A stretch of 64,000 nucleotides of DNA, taken from Sparassis latifolia (Eukaryota > Basidiomycota > Agaricomycetes > Polyporales > Sparassidaceae). Position numbers and translations under genes: made by a program. The notes beneath the pieces are model-generated. The model did not search any database. It had not been told where the DNA came from and was given only the letters and a program-made list of their open reading frames with translations. The number at the start of each line of letters is the position of its first letter. Position 1 is the first letter of the stretch. Shown piece by piece: positions 1-12,746 of the stretch. The stretch lies in assembly GCA_018466975.1 (NCBI GenBank), contig CM031561.1, forward strand, positions 62,001 through 126,000, given 5' to 3'.

Positions 1-3000
1 TGAAGCCCGTTCCCGCAACGAACGCCAGAGCATATGTCAAAGGACGTCCTCGCAGACGCGGCTCTGCGGCGCGTACTTCTTCATCCCACTCAACTGTGTA
101 CGCCTGCGAAACCTCCTTGTTGGACCGCTCGGACCTCGAGTCGCTGCTATGGCGCAAGGCAGGCTGAGAGGACATGACGGCCACAGTATAAGGGCAATTC
201 AAATGCGGGGTGAACGAGGACACACATTCATTCACAGGCGCCTTTAAGAAGTCTCGCTGCTTCAGATAAAAATTGGACGGTGGAGTAAACCCGATCACGG
301 GTCGCGATTGTTGCGACTTGAGGGGGAACCGAGAGTTCCGTTGTATTGTCTTCCACGGCATGAGCGGTACTTCGTTCCGTACGAGTCAAGCGTTCGCAGC
401 GGCAGTACAGAACCACACTAATGATCACAGGACATTCCAAGACACTCCAAGCGGTGGCACGCCTTCGAGCGCGCTTTTTTTAGGGATTGCCACGAAGTAG
501 TGGAGTTCCATCGTTCCGGTAAAATGTTCTGCGGTGGTCACTATTGACCTCGGAAGATGGCGCGTTGACTACATGACGAAAGCGCTTCACTTCGCATCAT
601 GTCAGTTCACGCGTTCGACACCGCTGGAACGGGCTCACATATTACTGGCTTGTCACCACTGTCACTACACGTGGTTTTCACCAAAGACTCGATGCCTAGC
701 AAATTGGGGTCAGAACGTGAGGATCAGGCAAGATATTATCTGTATGAGCCATATGATGCCAAATTGATCAGTCAAGCTCACCTATGTTTGATAAGCTCTG
801 CTGGGTACTGTCTACGTCAGAAGGCGAGTAGCTCACATGCTCATGCAGCGTGACTCTTCAGCGTTAAGCACTTCAGTATCAACTTGGACGGTAAGGAAAG
901 AAGCCACAATGGCCGGGCCGATGTCCAATTGGGACCGTGACTTTCTTTATGCTCGTGTCACTCAACGCGTTACGCGACGCGTCTCACCCCCCATGAAGTA
1001 CCTCTAACGAGCCACTACGCTCGACTTCTCGGACTCGTTTACATACCACAGTGCATCTACTAGTGGAGGTCCTGGCAAACTGTCCTCACGATGATTTTGT
1101 TCGACGGCACCGCTGTGCCGTGCAAAAATTATCTTATTTTTCCATCGGCACCATTGCGTCTGGAAAACATACATGGTCAAACCGCACGCCGAAACCACCA
1201 CTTCGGCGTATTTTGAGTAGTTGATCGCCTTTAGATGGCTCTCTTGCATCCTGTTGACGATGCGAGCCCTCGGGCTCCAGCGGTCGCCCACGCCCCTGCG
1301 GCTTTGGCGACTTAATGTTCTTGCATACGACATTGACGGTGACGTCACTCTATATATCTACGCTGATGTGCTCACCCCCAGGTGTAGTAGGCCGAGCAAG
1401 GAATCTTGAACTCTTCAACATCCGGGCTGTCGGCCGGTGTGGATGAATTTCATCATTAGCACAGGAAGCTTGAAGCACGCGCGTTGATCTTGCTCAATCT
1501 ACGACAAAATCACTGCCGATGAAAACTTCGGTGGCCCTGCCGATATGCACTTTGATGTGTTTACCGCAATACAAGCCCGATATCGGGACACAGTGCCAGC
1601 GACGTACCACCATACTTGTCGCTCTACGGATCAATACCTCTTTCAATTGCGGGCTGCTGACTTTTATTACCTCAGGGACACTCCAAGCTCAGCCCAGCTC
1701 GCTGTCGAGAAATGTGCAGTCCTATCTGCTGGGTTGACCCGATCGGGGCTCTTGCCACTTTTTTTACCGTAATACATCACCGGTGTGAGAGGTACGTGGA
1801 TTCATTCTAGATGATGCAGTGAGCATAGCAATTGTGGGATGAAATTGTGGTAGCTTACCTTCCAGCTGCCTGCATACTCGTGAAGGGCTGGTGAGTCCTG
1901 TGAAGGCTCACGACGTCTCGTGAGATGAGTCCGCCCCCTGTTGGCAGATATTTGCGACAAGCATGAATACTTTAGTCCGTGCGCTCACACCTCGGCATTA
2001 CTGTGCCGCGCTATCTCCGTCACGGCCGAAAAACTGGTGGATGTCGCCACATCTCTTCTCACATGTGGTGGGCCACATTCATCAGGATCATCCATGTCGG
2101 GACGGAGGAACCGAGGTCTCTGTGCAGACGTGCGCGAGTCTACGACCACAGCGGAGTATGAGTAGATTTCCGAGAATCGTTGTGGTGGACCTTCTCTTCC
2201 GGTCACAAAGTAGTGACAATGCTTCAAAGGCTTCGCGGCAAATGTACCCTTCATGGACACTGCTTCCATATTCTCCTCCGTCCTTTGTGACTTTCCCGGG
2301 CGGCAGCGGTGGCGAAGATATCGTTGCCAGCATGCTTCGAAGGCGTGCAGTGGTTCGTATTCAATTCCGGCGTCTCAAGGACCATAATAATGCTCGCAAG
2401 AGCCCTAGGACGCACTATCAATTGAACCACGTTCAGGCGCTCCGTGCATGCCTTAACCCCAATAGATCGTCAACGAGGTTTGGGTCTCAGCACCTTCATG
2501 TTTCCAGACAATTCCTCCGCACAAGACCTGGACTACTTCGTGTCAGGAATACCTTCTCCACATTGTTCATGAAGTTGTGGGAAATATGTCGACTTCGCGG
2601 GATCTATTCCCCACCCAGCTGCATGAAATGTTTATGGTTGGCTCAATCGACATAGCGATACCCAGGACAGACCCTACCGAGCTAGATGCTGCTGCGGAAA
2701 GTCGACTCTCGGAGAGAGAGCTATTGAGGAGTTACCAAGTTCCGGATGCAAGAAAGTCGAGTTGTCGGTCGTTCTCGAGGCTAGGAAATGAGATACAAGG
2801 GCAGGTTCTGTTTACCTAAGAAAAGCTGTACGTCAACTTGATCCAGTGCCTGTTGTGTATCATGCCACCTTCCCTCGGGCATGATCAATCGCCGTTCTAT
2901 GAATCAGACGGTGCTTCACAGAAAGTGAGGTAGAGCAATGTACCTAGTTGGATGTACCGCCGGCTGTTCATGGCCATCGATCATGTCCTCGATTGGATCA

Positions 3001-3932
3001 GTAGGCACTGAGGCAGTTCGAGAGCGTACCGTGCCTATTTGGTGTTCCTTCGCGGAAAGCAACAACCGCATATACGGAGTACGGTAATATACTTCACTCA
3101 TACACCGTTCCGAGTTATCTATTTGCAACTGGACCCCACATCGCACTTGCGTTTGTCGGGCGACGTTGTAGCATCTAACGAGAAGTCACAGGCTGTGACA
3201 CAGAGTCCTTGCTCGAGGAAACCGCGTATTAGATTCGTCGCCGCTGGATCGCCGTTGGCCCGCGCGGCCGCCCAAGGAGTTTCATCTGCATCCGGGAGCC
3301 GTGCCTCTGAAAAGTTGACAGGTTTACGAAAACGTGTCAAAATGGGTCGAGTTTTCCATGTGGGAAGATATGGGAAGTTGCCAACCTTGTTTGTTTCGGA
3401 ACCTCAAGTTAACCTTGTTACTGCGGCGTGTATCACTTCCAGACTCCACATAAATGCCATGAGTTACGCTGAATGGATACCTTGAAGGCTCAGGGTATAT
3501 TCCTTCAGGTTCTCGAGCGTTGGACGCGAAGTGTGAATGAACGCCGGCCCCGAATTACGGGGTACACGTGTGAGGGCAGCGAAGATTCGGAGTTTTGCAC
3601 TCCGTGACACCGACCGGAAAGGAAAGACATGAAGGAAGCAGACCAATGGCAAGCGAATATTTTGTCGCGGTCGAACAAACTATGGCTGGTAACGTTACGT
3701 GGGAATCCCCCAAGAATTCCAAGTCAATTGTGAAATTGTGTAAGTGTTGACACCTCCGTGTCCCTTTTATTCAAATGTGGAAGAGAAGCACCGCGAGGAT
3801 CTAGCCTGTCTGGGTCCTGCAACACGACTGGCACCAGGAGGCATGCCTTCGGCGGTTATAAGTCCTCTTTTCCCTTACCTCTCCCTCCTCCAGGTGTCTC
3901 CTGTCTCGCATTCATCGTCTTGGTAATTAATC
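1..3932. other. Stretch without a supportable gene
   Basis: No open frame here gives a protein I recognise, and none can be chained through splice sites into a coherent product. The longest open frame (1963-2655, plus) encodes an Arg/Ser-rich sequence of no known family. In the neighbouring plus frame between about 2330 and 2560 the translation looks more protein-like but is broken by stops. The region may hold decayed coding or transposon sequence, or genes too fragmented to read by eye. Confidence 0.4.
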
Positions 3933-5839
3933 ATGGCGGCACCCTCCGCGGGGGATGTGAACAAGCAGCTGTGGTATGTCCTTCTGCACGGTTGACACCA
4001 GGTGCTGAAAATCATCCCATTCCATTCTATGGGTGTTGTGCAACAGGGATGAGGCTCTTACACGACTCCTCGGTACGTGTTACACGTTCAGTCGGGGATC
4101 TAGTACGAGCTCTCAGTATCTGTGTCCGTTTTTTCTCGTAGACCTTTCTACCGCTACGGTCAAGAGGAATGGAGAGCTTGAGACTCGAGTGACTGAGCTC
4201 GAGCTCGAGCTCTCCGTCTGGAAGCAGGCGCATTCTACCGTGGTTGACCTTGCAGACCGCGATCGAAAGGCGCATAACGCGCAACTCGCAACGCTTAATC
4301 GTCAGATATCCTCTTTGGGTATCCTCAACGTCAGTTATTCTCAGGTCCTCAAAGGCAGTCTTACAACGGACCCTACAGAACCTAGATCCACTCATTCTCT
4401 GCGTCCTCGACGGGAACGCAAATATATTTAGTCAATCTCTGCTGGCACAGGGCCAGCAAGGAGGTCGACAAGCAGCACAAGAGCTAACCAAGAAAATTGC
4501 CGAATATCTCTCTCAGGAGGAGGTACAGGTCTTCGGACGGCTTTCTTTTTGGGTCACCATCTACTTTAATAAACGGCGGCTTCTGAACCTGGTGCTTGGT
4601 GAGGCTTTATGCACCGCCGATCAGCTTGAGGGATTCTTGTCTGGCCTTAGCCAGGCTTCTCCACGTTTCCTGCTGGTCGATATAGGCCAGGGAAAGGATG
4701 ACGTCGACGTCAAGATAAAGGGTTTGTATGCATCATAATCCACTGTAGACCTTGTTCATACTTCTTTCATAGAATATTTAGAGACGTGCTCGCGCCTGCC
4801 TCAGACACTCCGAGTGTTCTTCGGCGGTGAGTGCATTTCGAATCGTTTGACTATATATTACTTCATGTAATTCCCGTCTTTCATAGGAAGCCAGGACGAT
4901 AGTTACATATCCACTTTTAAAGCACTTGAAAGTGAAGAGCTGACCGGGAAACTTGTAATATTTCAAGTCGGGACCCAAACTGCAGAGGAAGTGCAGCAGT
5001 TCGTGGTACCGTCCATGCAGGTCGACGGACTGTTCATGATTCGCGAAGCGCTTCAGTGGCAGCGACGGCCTGGCCCGATTCCTCTGACTGGTTTGAGCAG
5101 CACTGTCACCACTAATGGAGGCCTTATCAGTCCCCAGTCTGAGACGCAGTCCTCCACGACCGCCCCGATGCGAACTGCCTGCAGACCTATCGACCCGACC
5201 AAGGCAAGTCGATAACTAATATAACTAATATTGCGATTGATCACGTATGGCCTCAGCCGCTGCATAAACGTAGGCTCCGCATCTGCCATTATCAAAAAAT
5301 ATACAACACTCATTATTCCTCCTTAGAGTCTCCCCCACCATGCAACGAGCACTATCTGATGACATGTTCTAAGGGAGTGAGTAGCAGCTCTTCGCACTTC
5401 GAGATCAACTTCATATGACATCTCTCCAGTCCAACTGCAAGTATTCGCACGAATGGGCTCTGACCCCTGAACAACTGGACATCCTGGCGAAGAACGCAAA
5501 GAAGGCTCCTTGTAACTATCTCAAGAACGGTACGTCCCGGTATGAGGCCCACACGACAATGATTTAGATATTCTGCAGGTCTGGACTGCCCATACGGTGA
5601 TAAATGCTGCTGGGTAGGTGATCATATGTCACTTCGTAAGAATCGTGTCCTTGACCCCTCATGATTACAGGGTCATTTTTGTCCCAGCGGTGCGAGATGT
5701 TTCCACCTGAGCAAGGGAAAATGCTGGTTTAAAGGCGGTCGGTACCCTTGCATGATTAATTTGCACCGTTGTACTCACTTTTCTCTGCCCAGATGGAATG
5801 CATCCTCCCACTGGTATGGGGGAGAATCAGACAGTATGA
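3933..5839 (+). CDS. CCCH zinc-finger protein with N-terminal DUF7923-like domain
   Basis: Probable RNA-binding protein. Exons joined by GT-AG introns give a start MAAPSAGDVNKQLW, then a Glu/Leu-rich coiled-coil stretch (VTELELELSVWKQ). Next comes the conserved domain with PLILCVLDGNANIFS, GRLSFWVTIYFNK, SQASPRFLLVDIGQGKDD and LPQTLRVFFGG, ending near VDGLFMIREAL. The C-terminus carries clustered CCCH fingers: CNEHYLMTCSK...CKYSH, CNYLKNGLDCPYGDKCCWGH and CPSGARCFHLSKGKCWF, then a short tail GMHPPTGMG to the stop. This domain order is common in Agaricomycetes. One intron (about 5204-5328) seems to use a GC donor (AAG|GCAAGT). The 40-nt intron at about 4318-4357 is the least certain join. No frame damage is visible. 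RNA binding is inferred from the fingers; the target is unknown. It is followed 530 bp downstream by RhoGDI on the same strand. Confidence 0.85.
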
Positions 5840-6369
5840 AATTTGCTGCATCCTAACTCCCATCTACATGGCAAGAGCCAGGACGGCTTCGGTTCTATTT
5901 TCTGGCTACGTTGCTCTCATTCTCACATGTTATATGCATTGTATATGCATTAGGTTATGATTGATTGCCTCCAAAATGTCATGTCGTGTCCCACCACGGT
6001 AGCTGCGATATCTGTGGTTGTCTCGCTGCCTCAGACTTCTGTAATTTTATTCGCATCGCTTGGCAAGATCGCGCCGTCTTCGCTTGAAATTCCTGGGATT
6101 TCAAAATTTCTTCAAATACTCCAGTACATACCGGTGCATCTGAGCAGTACTATTTTGTTGTGCCAGTACCGTCAAATTTCCAAGCACCACACGGGCCAAG
6201 CACTGCACGAGCCCATCCGGGCGCTTGTTGCAGCTCGGAAGCTACCGTAAAGCATCCGTGCGAAATCGATTGATCCAACTACTTCAGAGCAATGCACACC
6301 TGGCCTCTAGAGCTTGTTGTCCTCACCACTGACCTGATATCCAACCCTTGACCACCGTCTAAGTAAGCT

Positions 6370-7383
6370 ATGTCCGCTGCGGAAGTCAGTTCGTTGCCTG
6401 GCGCTTGCATACTAAATGCTAATTGTGGATGTCACGAATGCAGCAACACGAAGAGGACGATTTGGCCCCAACCACCACTCCTGGTACTGCATCCTAGCAA
6501 CGTATCAACTTGCTCGCGCTGGAACTCATCAATTCCTTTGGCTAGGGTACAAGCCTACTGCAGCCAAGTCGGTTGACGAGTATGCCAAACTTGATGCCGA
6601 GGACGAGAGTTTGGCCCGGTGGAAGGCCAGCTTGGGCATTGTGCCGGGTGCCTCTTCTGCTCCTGCTACTGGACCGAAGGTACGAGTCTTAATCATTCAC
6701 TACACAGTTGTCTAGACACCTGATGTTACGATGCCAGGTCACCGTCCTAACGCTGGAGCTGGCTTCTCCGACACTACCGCCCGGCAAGAAGATCACCATG
6801 AACATCCAGAGCCCTGCCGACCTCGCGAACGCAAGCAAGAACTCTATCACCATCAAGGAAGGTGTCGAGTATAAGTAAGGTGACTTCTCAATGCGTTCGC
6901 TCCTTGCTGACTTGCGCACCGGCAGCGTTCGTATCACCTTCAAGGTCAACCATTCGATCATCTCGGTAGGCAATTACTCGGTCGAATCATGGCGACCAAT
7001 ACTGAATGTCCGATATGAATTACAGGGCGTTCGGTATATCCAGGTCGTTAAACGAGCGGGTATGAAAGGCACGTGTGTCTCTAACCTTTGACGATGCTGC
7101 TGTGACGGAAGGAATGTTTCACTAGTCGACAAGCTGGAGCAGATGCTTGGATCTTACGGCCCGAAGCCTGATGGTAGCGCGTATACTAAGAACTTCGATC
7201 CTGAGGAGTCACCTTCCGGAATGCTCGCGCGCTCGGGCTCCTACCATGTTCGGAGTCGAGTGGTTGACGACGATGGAGAAGTTTTTGCTGGTACGTGCGG
7301 CGTGTCTTCGTGTCAATTGTGTCTCTGGCACTTATTCTCCGCCAGACTGGGAATGGTCGTTCAAGCTCGGAAAGGAATGGTAA
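6370..7383 (+). CDS. RDI1: Rho GDP-dissociation inhibitor (RhoGDI)
   Basis: Cytosolic regulator that extracts prenylated Rho/Cdc42 GTPases from membranes and keeps them GDP-bound. The start at 6370 gives a 15-nt first exon (MSAAE); a 56-bp intron then joins it to QHEEDDLAPTTTPG, the acidic, flexible N-terminus typical of the family. Next come the regulatory arm DEYAKLDAEDESLARWKASLG, the immunoglobulin-like domain with LELASPTLPPGKK and FKVNHSIISGVRYIQVVKR, then MLGSYGPKPDGSAY and the C-terminal DWEWSFKLGKEW before the stop. These are hallmark RhoGDI motifs and the length, near 200 residues, fits the family. An alternative start at 6438 (MQQHEEDD) would avoid the first intron, but the spliced start gives the more usual N-terminus. 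The next gene begins about 200 bp downstream on the same strand. Confidence 0.93.
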
Positions 7384-7579
7384 ATTGTACAGTGTATCCG
7401 GTTTCCTGCTACGGTCACAGCTCCCACTTCTGTTGCATCTGTACTTCTCGTCTGCATAATCGCGTCTCATTTCTGCCCCCTCATACGTGGTCCGAAACTA
7501 GGATGGATCTCGGGTTGTACTGTAATGTAGCGCAAGGTAAATATCACGTAGTGCTAGCGCGAACGGCATTCTCCGAAAC

Positions 7580-8935
7580 ATGTACTGGAACTCCGTTCAT
7601 GCATGGCGGTCGGCAAGGTCTCTTCATCCTCTAAGGTTGCGGCACCGCGTCAGATACACAGGGATTCAGGCTGTCGCAGAATGCATTGCCTGTGGATCAC
7701 AATCTCTCTGTGCAGGCGTCCGTCAAAATGGGACATTGTCGTCTCCACCTGGGAAAACTTGGTTGAACCATGCACCCGCCAGATTACAGCCATACCTACA
7801 TCTAGCCCGTGCAGATAAACCTATTGGGACGTTGCTACTGTTCTATCCTTGCGGTTTGTCGTATTCTCCCCGTTCCACATATACGCGTTGAACCGAGCAA
7901 TTCAATGTAATGTTTAGCATGGTCGATCACAATGGCATCTTATGCTCTAGAGACTCCGGTTACAACGCCTCTCTGGTATATCAGTTTGTTTGGAGTTGGG
8001 GCGATCATCATGAGAGGTGCAGGGTGCACAATCAATGATATGTGGGATAGACATCTGGACAAGTCTGTTGGTGAGACATATTGATATTGGCGCTCAAATC
8101 CTGTGTGCCGACTATGAGCAAGCTAGGACGAAAGAGCGACCCTTGGCCAACGGTGCTATTTCCACGTCTCAAGCCGTCGGGTTCTTAGGTCTGCAGCTCT
8201 CCGCAGGTCTGGCAGTACTCACGCAGCTGAATTGGTACAGGTATGTTGCGCTGGCACTTCGCCGCACCCATTGTGTTGACGCGTAAATGGCAGCATTCTA
8301 CTCGGTGCTTCCTCCTTGTCTGTAGTATGCGTATACCCGTTCATGAAACGCGTCACATACTGGCCGCAAGCTGTTCTGGGTAAGTTTGTGCAACAATTCA
8401 CTTGGGCCTATCTATTATCCACGTGTTCAGGACTTGCGTTCAACTGGGGAGCCCTTCTCGGCTGGTCTGCTGTTGCAGGCTCGGTAAATTGGAGTGTTTG
8501 TCTACCCCTGTACGCTGGAGGTATCTGTTGGACACTTGTGTATGACAGTATTTATGCGCACCAGGTGAGCTTGCGTTTTCCTGAAGAAGACCGATGTTTA
8601 CGAAACTTGTCTAGGACAAGACCGATGACGTTCAGGTGGGAATCCGTTCGACCGCTCTGCTATTTGGCGAAAACACTCGCCCGATTCTTAGCGCTCTTTC
8701 GACTTCTACGTTGTCGTTAATAACCTTCGCTGGTTACATGAACGATCACGGTCCGCTCTTCTATACGGGAACTAGTCTAGCAGCGCTTCAGCTTGCTCGA
8801 GTACTCATACGGACAGATTTCGATGACCTTTCCAGTTGCTGGAAGGGATTTGTCGGATGCGGTTGGTCTGGCTTCTGGGTGTGGATGGGAGCACTGGCCG
8901 ATTACATCTCCCTGATGTCAGGGATGTCGTCATGA
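7580..8935 (+). CDS. COQ2: 4-hydroxybenzoate polyprenyltransferase, mitochondrial (COQ2 type)
   Basis: Integral inner-membrane enzyme that attaches the polyprenyl tail to 4-hydroxybenzoate in ubiquinone synthesis. The N-terminus ([19 protein letters not shown]) is rich in Arg/Ser and lacks acidic residues, as expected of a mitochondrial presequence. The signature [16 protein letters not shown] follows. The first Asp-rich motif is [12 protein letters not shown], joined through a 52-bp intron to [14 protein letters not shown]. The second is [13 protein letters not shown]. Several hydrophobic helices follow (for example [17 protein letters not shown] and the segment near [15 protein letters not shown]). 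The stop is at 8935. Both prenyl-diphosphate/Mg-binding motifs are intact, so it should be active. The exact start is inferred; the presequence is not conserved enough to prove it. Confidence 0.93.
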
Positions 8936-9296
8936 CATCTCGAACATCGCATCGCAGAAAAACTCTCCAGACAGTTGGCCGACCAAGCTGTATCCTAGTG
9001 CGTAGTGCGCAAAATTGGCCATCCATAATATTTTGTGCATGTGACCTCTCGTAACTCTCTCAGACATCGGCATTGTGTATGCCGCCTCATGCGTATCGGA
9101 TTCGTGCTCATGGTATTGGCCGAAGACGTTCGTTTCTCGTCTTTGTGCGAAGTTCCTACGGCATATTGAGGTAATACCGATAAATAGCTAATCTCCCGCC
9201 ATTCTCCCATTCACTCGGGTGACATCCCACCCATGGATATCAGTCGAGATTCGCCTTCCCAGCGACGAAAGGTTGCACTGTTATCATCTCTTAGAG

Positions 9297-11630
9297 ATGC
9301 TCCGTGTCGTCCTATCCCTTCTCCAGGCTTTCATTGCTGCGCCCGTTTCTGCGATCAGTGACTTTGTGGAGAATGATCCTGGGTGGTCTCCCATCTTCTG
9401 GTATAAACTTATCGTTAGCTCTGGACTAGTCCTAGCTGGCGGTGTATTCTCTGGGTGCGTCCACTTTCAAATCCCCGAGGCGGAAAATATTGATCTTAGT
9501 GTTTGGACTGATCTTGCTGCAGATTGACTCTAGCGTTGATGGGACTAGATGACCTCCATCTTCGTGTATTGGTTGCGTCATCCGATGATCTAGAGGAACG
9601 GGCCAATGCACGAAAAGGTATTTATATGTCTTACTATGTCTCTCTCTTAGCTACTTCATGAGCGCGCGTCTCGTCAAGTTTTGAGTCTCCTTTCATATGG
9701 CCGCCATTGGGTGCTCGTGGTGCGTCCATGTCTGGTAGAAATGGTGATCTACTGACTGTTGTGTAGGTTTTGTTGCTCAGTAATGTAGTGAGTGCAAATA
9801 CTTCTGAGTACCTTGACTTGTCCCATAAGTCAAATACCATCAGATTGTAAACGAAAGTCTCCCGGTCTTCCTCGACAGTGCCGTAAGTGTCAAGCTCAAC
9901 ACTTTTTGTGCTTATAAAGACCGTCTTGTCTCAGCTCGGTGGAGGTCTCGCGGCCGTAATCATATCTACTACGACAATTGGTGAGCCGTGCAAACTGCAT
10001 TCACATACCTGTATTCTATCCATGTGAACTGACGCTGTCTATCTTTATCTTGCAGTCATATTCGGGTATGTGGTATGGAAAAGTAACCCTTTTTGTCTTC
10101 CTGACGATCCCCCCGATGTGGACTTTTGAATAGCGAGTACGTCCCATCAGATTTTCGAACGGCACGTTGTTCCGACTATCCTTCTTACACGTACAGAATT
10201 ATACCACAAGCTGTCTGTGTCCGGTATGGGCTCTCGATTGGTGCGAAGTTTGCGCCCATGGTTCTGGTGATGATGTATCTCTTAGGTGAGTGGTATGCTC
10301 ACTCCTCAGGGATGGCGTCCCCGCTTATAATGAACACAATCTCAGCGCCAGTCGCCTACCCGGTCGCGCGGCTGCTCGATAGTGTTCTTGGCGAAGCAGA
10401 ATTGCACACCTACAAGAAGGCTGAACTCAAGCATGTAATCGCGCCTCCAGAATTCATTTGTCTACTCACTGCGTCGCATATAATTCAGGTCTCTTTTGGC
10501 GCTGCATCGTCAGGGTAAGGAGCCCCTGAAGGATGATGAGTGGAGGATCTTGAATGGGGTATTAGAGCTGAGCAACAAGAAAGTGGAAGAGTTGATGACA
10601 CCTATGGCGGTAAGTGTAGTTCAGGCATCACCAAGTAATATTTCAATGGGTTAGCCGCCTTCTCACTTGGATTACCAGGACGTCGTAGCAATTAGCGGGG
10701 ACACGGTCCTTGATCACCAGACTGTCAATCAACTGTCTGTTGCAACCCTTCGCCAAATAGATGTCTATAATCTGACGCGAAACTGTAGACTTCGAAGCGG
10801 ATATTCACGCATACCTGTGTACTATCCTGGGAAACCCATGGCGTTCATGGGGCTGCTGCTCGTGAAGAATGTAATGTTGATGCATGATAATAATCTCACT
10901 GATTTGTCTGATGCGCATTCGTCGAGCTTAGCTCTCCACTTATGATCCTTCGGAAGCACTTCCTGCATCCAGCTTCCCTCTGTCTATCCTTCCGGAAGCA
11001 CATCCATCTATCGATTGTTTTCGGGCGTTGGATTATTTGTACGTTTAGATGCCTTGCTTATTCTCTCGACACTTTCCTGACGAACTTCTACTCTGTTGGC
11101 ACGTTTCACGCAGCCAAATCGGTCGTGCACATCTGTTACTGCTGAGTGACACCCCCGGCAAGGAAGGCGGGGCACTAGGTGCTCTCACTTTAGAAGGTTC
11201 GCAACCACCGCGTTGAATGAGGCGTCTACTGATAGAAATATCTCCAGATGTTATTGAGGTCCGTCGATAGTCTTGTGTAGTCATTAGCGTGTCTCATTGC
11301 CCTTTCGCGTAGGAAATACTGTCGACTGAGATCGTGGACGAGACAGACCGTTACGAAGATAACCACAGTAAGCGACGTGCTAGGCGTTCGTTCGATTTGG
11401 CGGTGATGCGTGGGTGAGTGCGGCAATTGCGCGGTCCATTTCCATTGACACGCATTGTCTCTTGTAGAATTGTGGAGTACCACTTAAACCGCGGGGCTGC
11501 ACTTTCAACGTCGGCCTTGTCGCCGACAAATGACATCATGCACCTCAGTCCCAGTCGCCAGTCGAGTATGGATTGGGACCGCGCTACTGAAGGCAAAAAT
11601 ACTGGTGGCACAACCTCTGGAGTTGTATAG
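9297..11630 (+). CDS. MAM3: Mam3/CNNM-type membrane protein (DUF21 plus CBS domains)
   Basis: Family of CorC/CNNM-like proteins linked to divalent-metal homeostasis; yeast Mam3 is vacuolar. The ATG at 9297 starts a hydrophobic signal-like segment ([19 protein letters not shown]). A degenerate copy downstream begins at the matching Met-Leu, supporting this start over one at 9219. The DUF21 part reads [43 protein letters not shown] and [14 protein letters not shown]. The CBS-pair region holds [33 protein letters not shown] and [14 protein letters not shown], then [18 protein letters not shown] and [17 protein letters not shown]. It is split into many short exons, including ones of 18 nt (9767-9784) and 10 nt (10056-10065). 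The intron before [11 protein letters not shown] seems to need a GC donor. All joins keep frame, so the gene looks intact. Confidence 0.88.
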
Positions 11631-12432
11631 CGCCTTTTCGTGCTTTGCGCAAGTCCAGCATAGATTGTCCGTCTGACACTAGATTGTACCATATTCATTT
11701 GCGGCATTACACCTTACACGCAACGAATTTTTGAACAGGCATTATTTGTGGTCATAGCTCACGGCGCAATCTGTCCCGATGTAAGGGCACATACGCAGGC
11801 TCCGCCTAGAGCTGGCGTGAAAGGTTAGATGAACCGAAACTATGCGCGATTATGACCCAAGTTTCCTTGAAGCAGTTTTTCTGCACTCACGTAGTATAAA
11901 GCTTACCGCAAGTGCTGGGATTTTTGGAGTAAATTGATAGATGGTCGACTTCTTGGCTTACTCCCTGACGCCGATCCAAAGAGGTGACTGGTACTCGGGT
12001 TACCCAAGCTGCGGACTCATTTGACGACAAGTCCTCTCTGGAACATGCTGCGGCCTAAGTGACCCTTCGGAGGCCGGTAATTCAACAAAGTATTTCCCCT
12101 TCTGTTCTTTCATCTGAGATCTCGGACAAAAGAGCGAGTTGGACAAAGGGCATACAGTATGTGCTTCCTGACTGAGCCCATACCTCAGCGCTATTCACCC
12201 ATGACGATGGACCAGATACTCACCTTCTGTGTCGGCGGAGGCGACATACTACAGTTACGCCGGTGATCATGGCGTGTGGGCCAACCGCCTTTGTTCGCCA
12301 AGCGATGCATTATTATGACCTGTCTGAGGTAGATCTGGCGTAACCTATATAGCTCAACTGCCTCTAATCAGCACCTCGTGAACATCAGGCCGACTACCGT
12401 CGTTCTGCAGTACTGCACATCTCACGTTGAGA
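11631..12432. other. Intergenic stretch, no gene seen
   Basis: About 800 bp between the Mam3-like gene and its broken partial copy. I see no coding continuity, repeat or RNA gene. The ancestral copy junction may lie in it, but no sequence shared with the upstream flank of 9297 is obvious by eye. Confidence 0.5.
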
Positions 12433-12746
12433 ATGCTACCGGCTGTGCTTGGCCTTCTGAACGATATACATATTGTCTTGACATCGGGCATCCTTTCAGA
12501 TGTTGGAGATCACGCCAATCCGAGATGGTCTTCTGAATTCTATTACAGGCTTGTCGTCAGTGCAATTCTTGTTTTAGCCGGTGGTGTTTCTGAGGGGCAA
12601 GTGCTGGGGGAAAGAGAAACATGGCCTTGTTCCGAACCGCACTTGCATTAGATGGACCCTGGCGTATATGGGGCTGGATGAGCTCCACCTGCGAGTCCTG
12701 GCAGCATCGTCAGATGACAACGAAGAACGTATGAACGTAAGAAAAG
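12433..12746 (+). pseudogene. Truncated, decayed copy of the 5' end of the Mam3-like gene
   Basis: The translation is parallel to the first two exons of the gene at 9297. It starts with Met-Leu and a hydrophobic segment (MLPAVLGLLNDIHIVL), then WSSEFYYRLVVSAILVLAGGV, and after a short interruption WTLAYMGLDELHLRVLAAS and SSDDNEERMNVRK. The corresponding parts in the complete gene are [37 protein letters not shown] and [13 protein letters not shown]. The copy keeps the intron position after AGGV, but the exon end reads VSE instead of VFSG. Nothing matching later exons (the rest of DUF21, the CBS pair) follows before the minus-strand ChaC gene. It is therefore a partial duplication, about 3.1 kb from its parent, that cannot make the full product. 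Divergence is substantial, so it is not recent. Confidence 0.8.
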
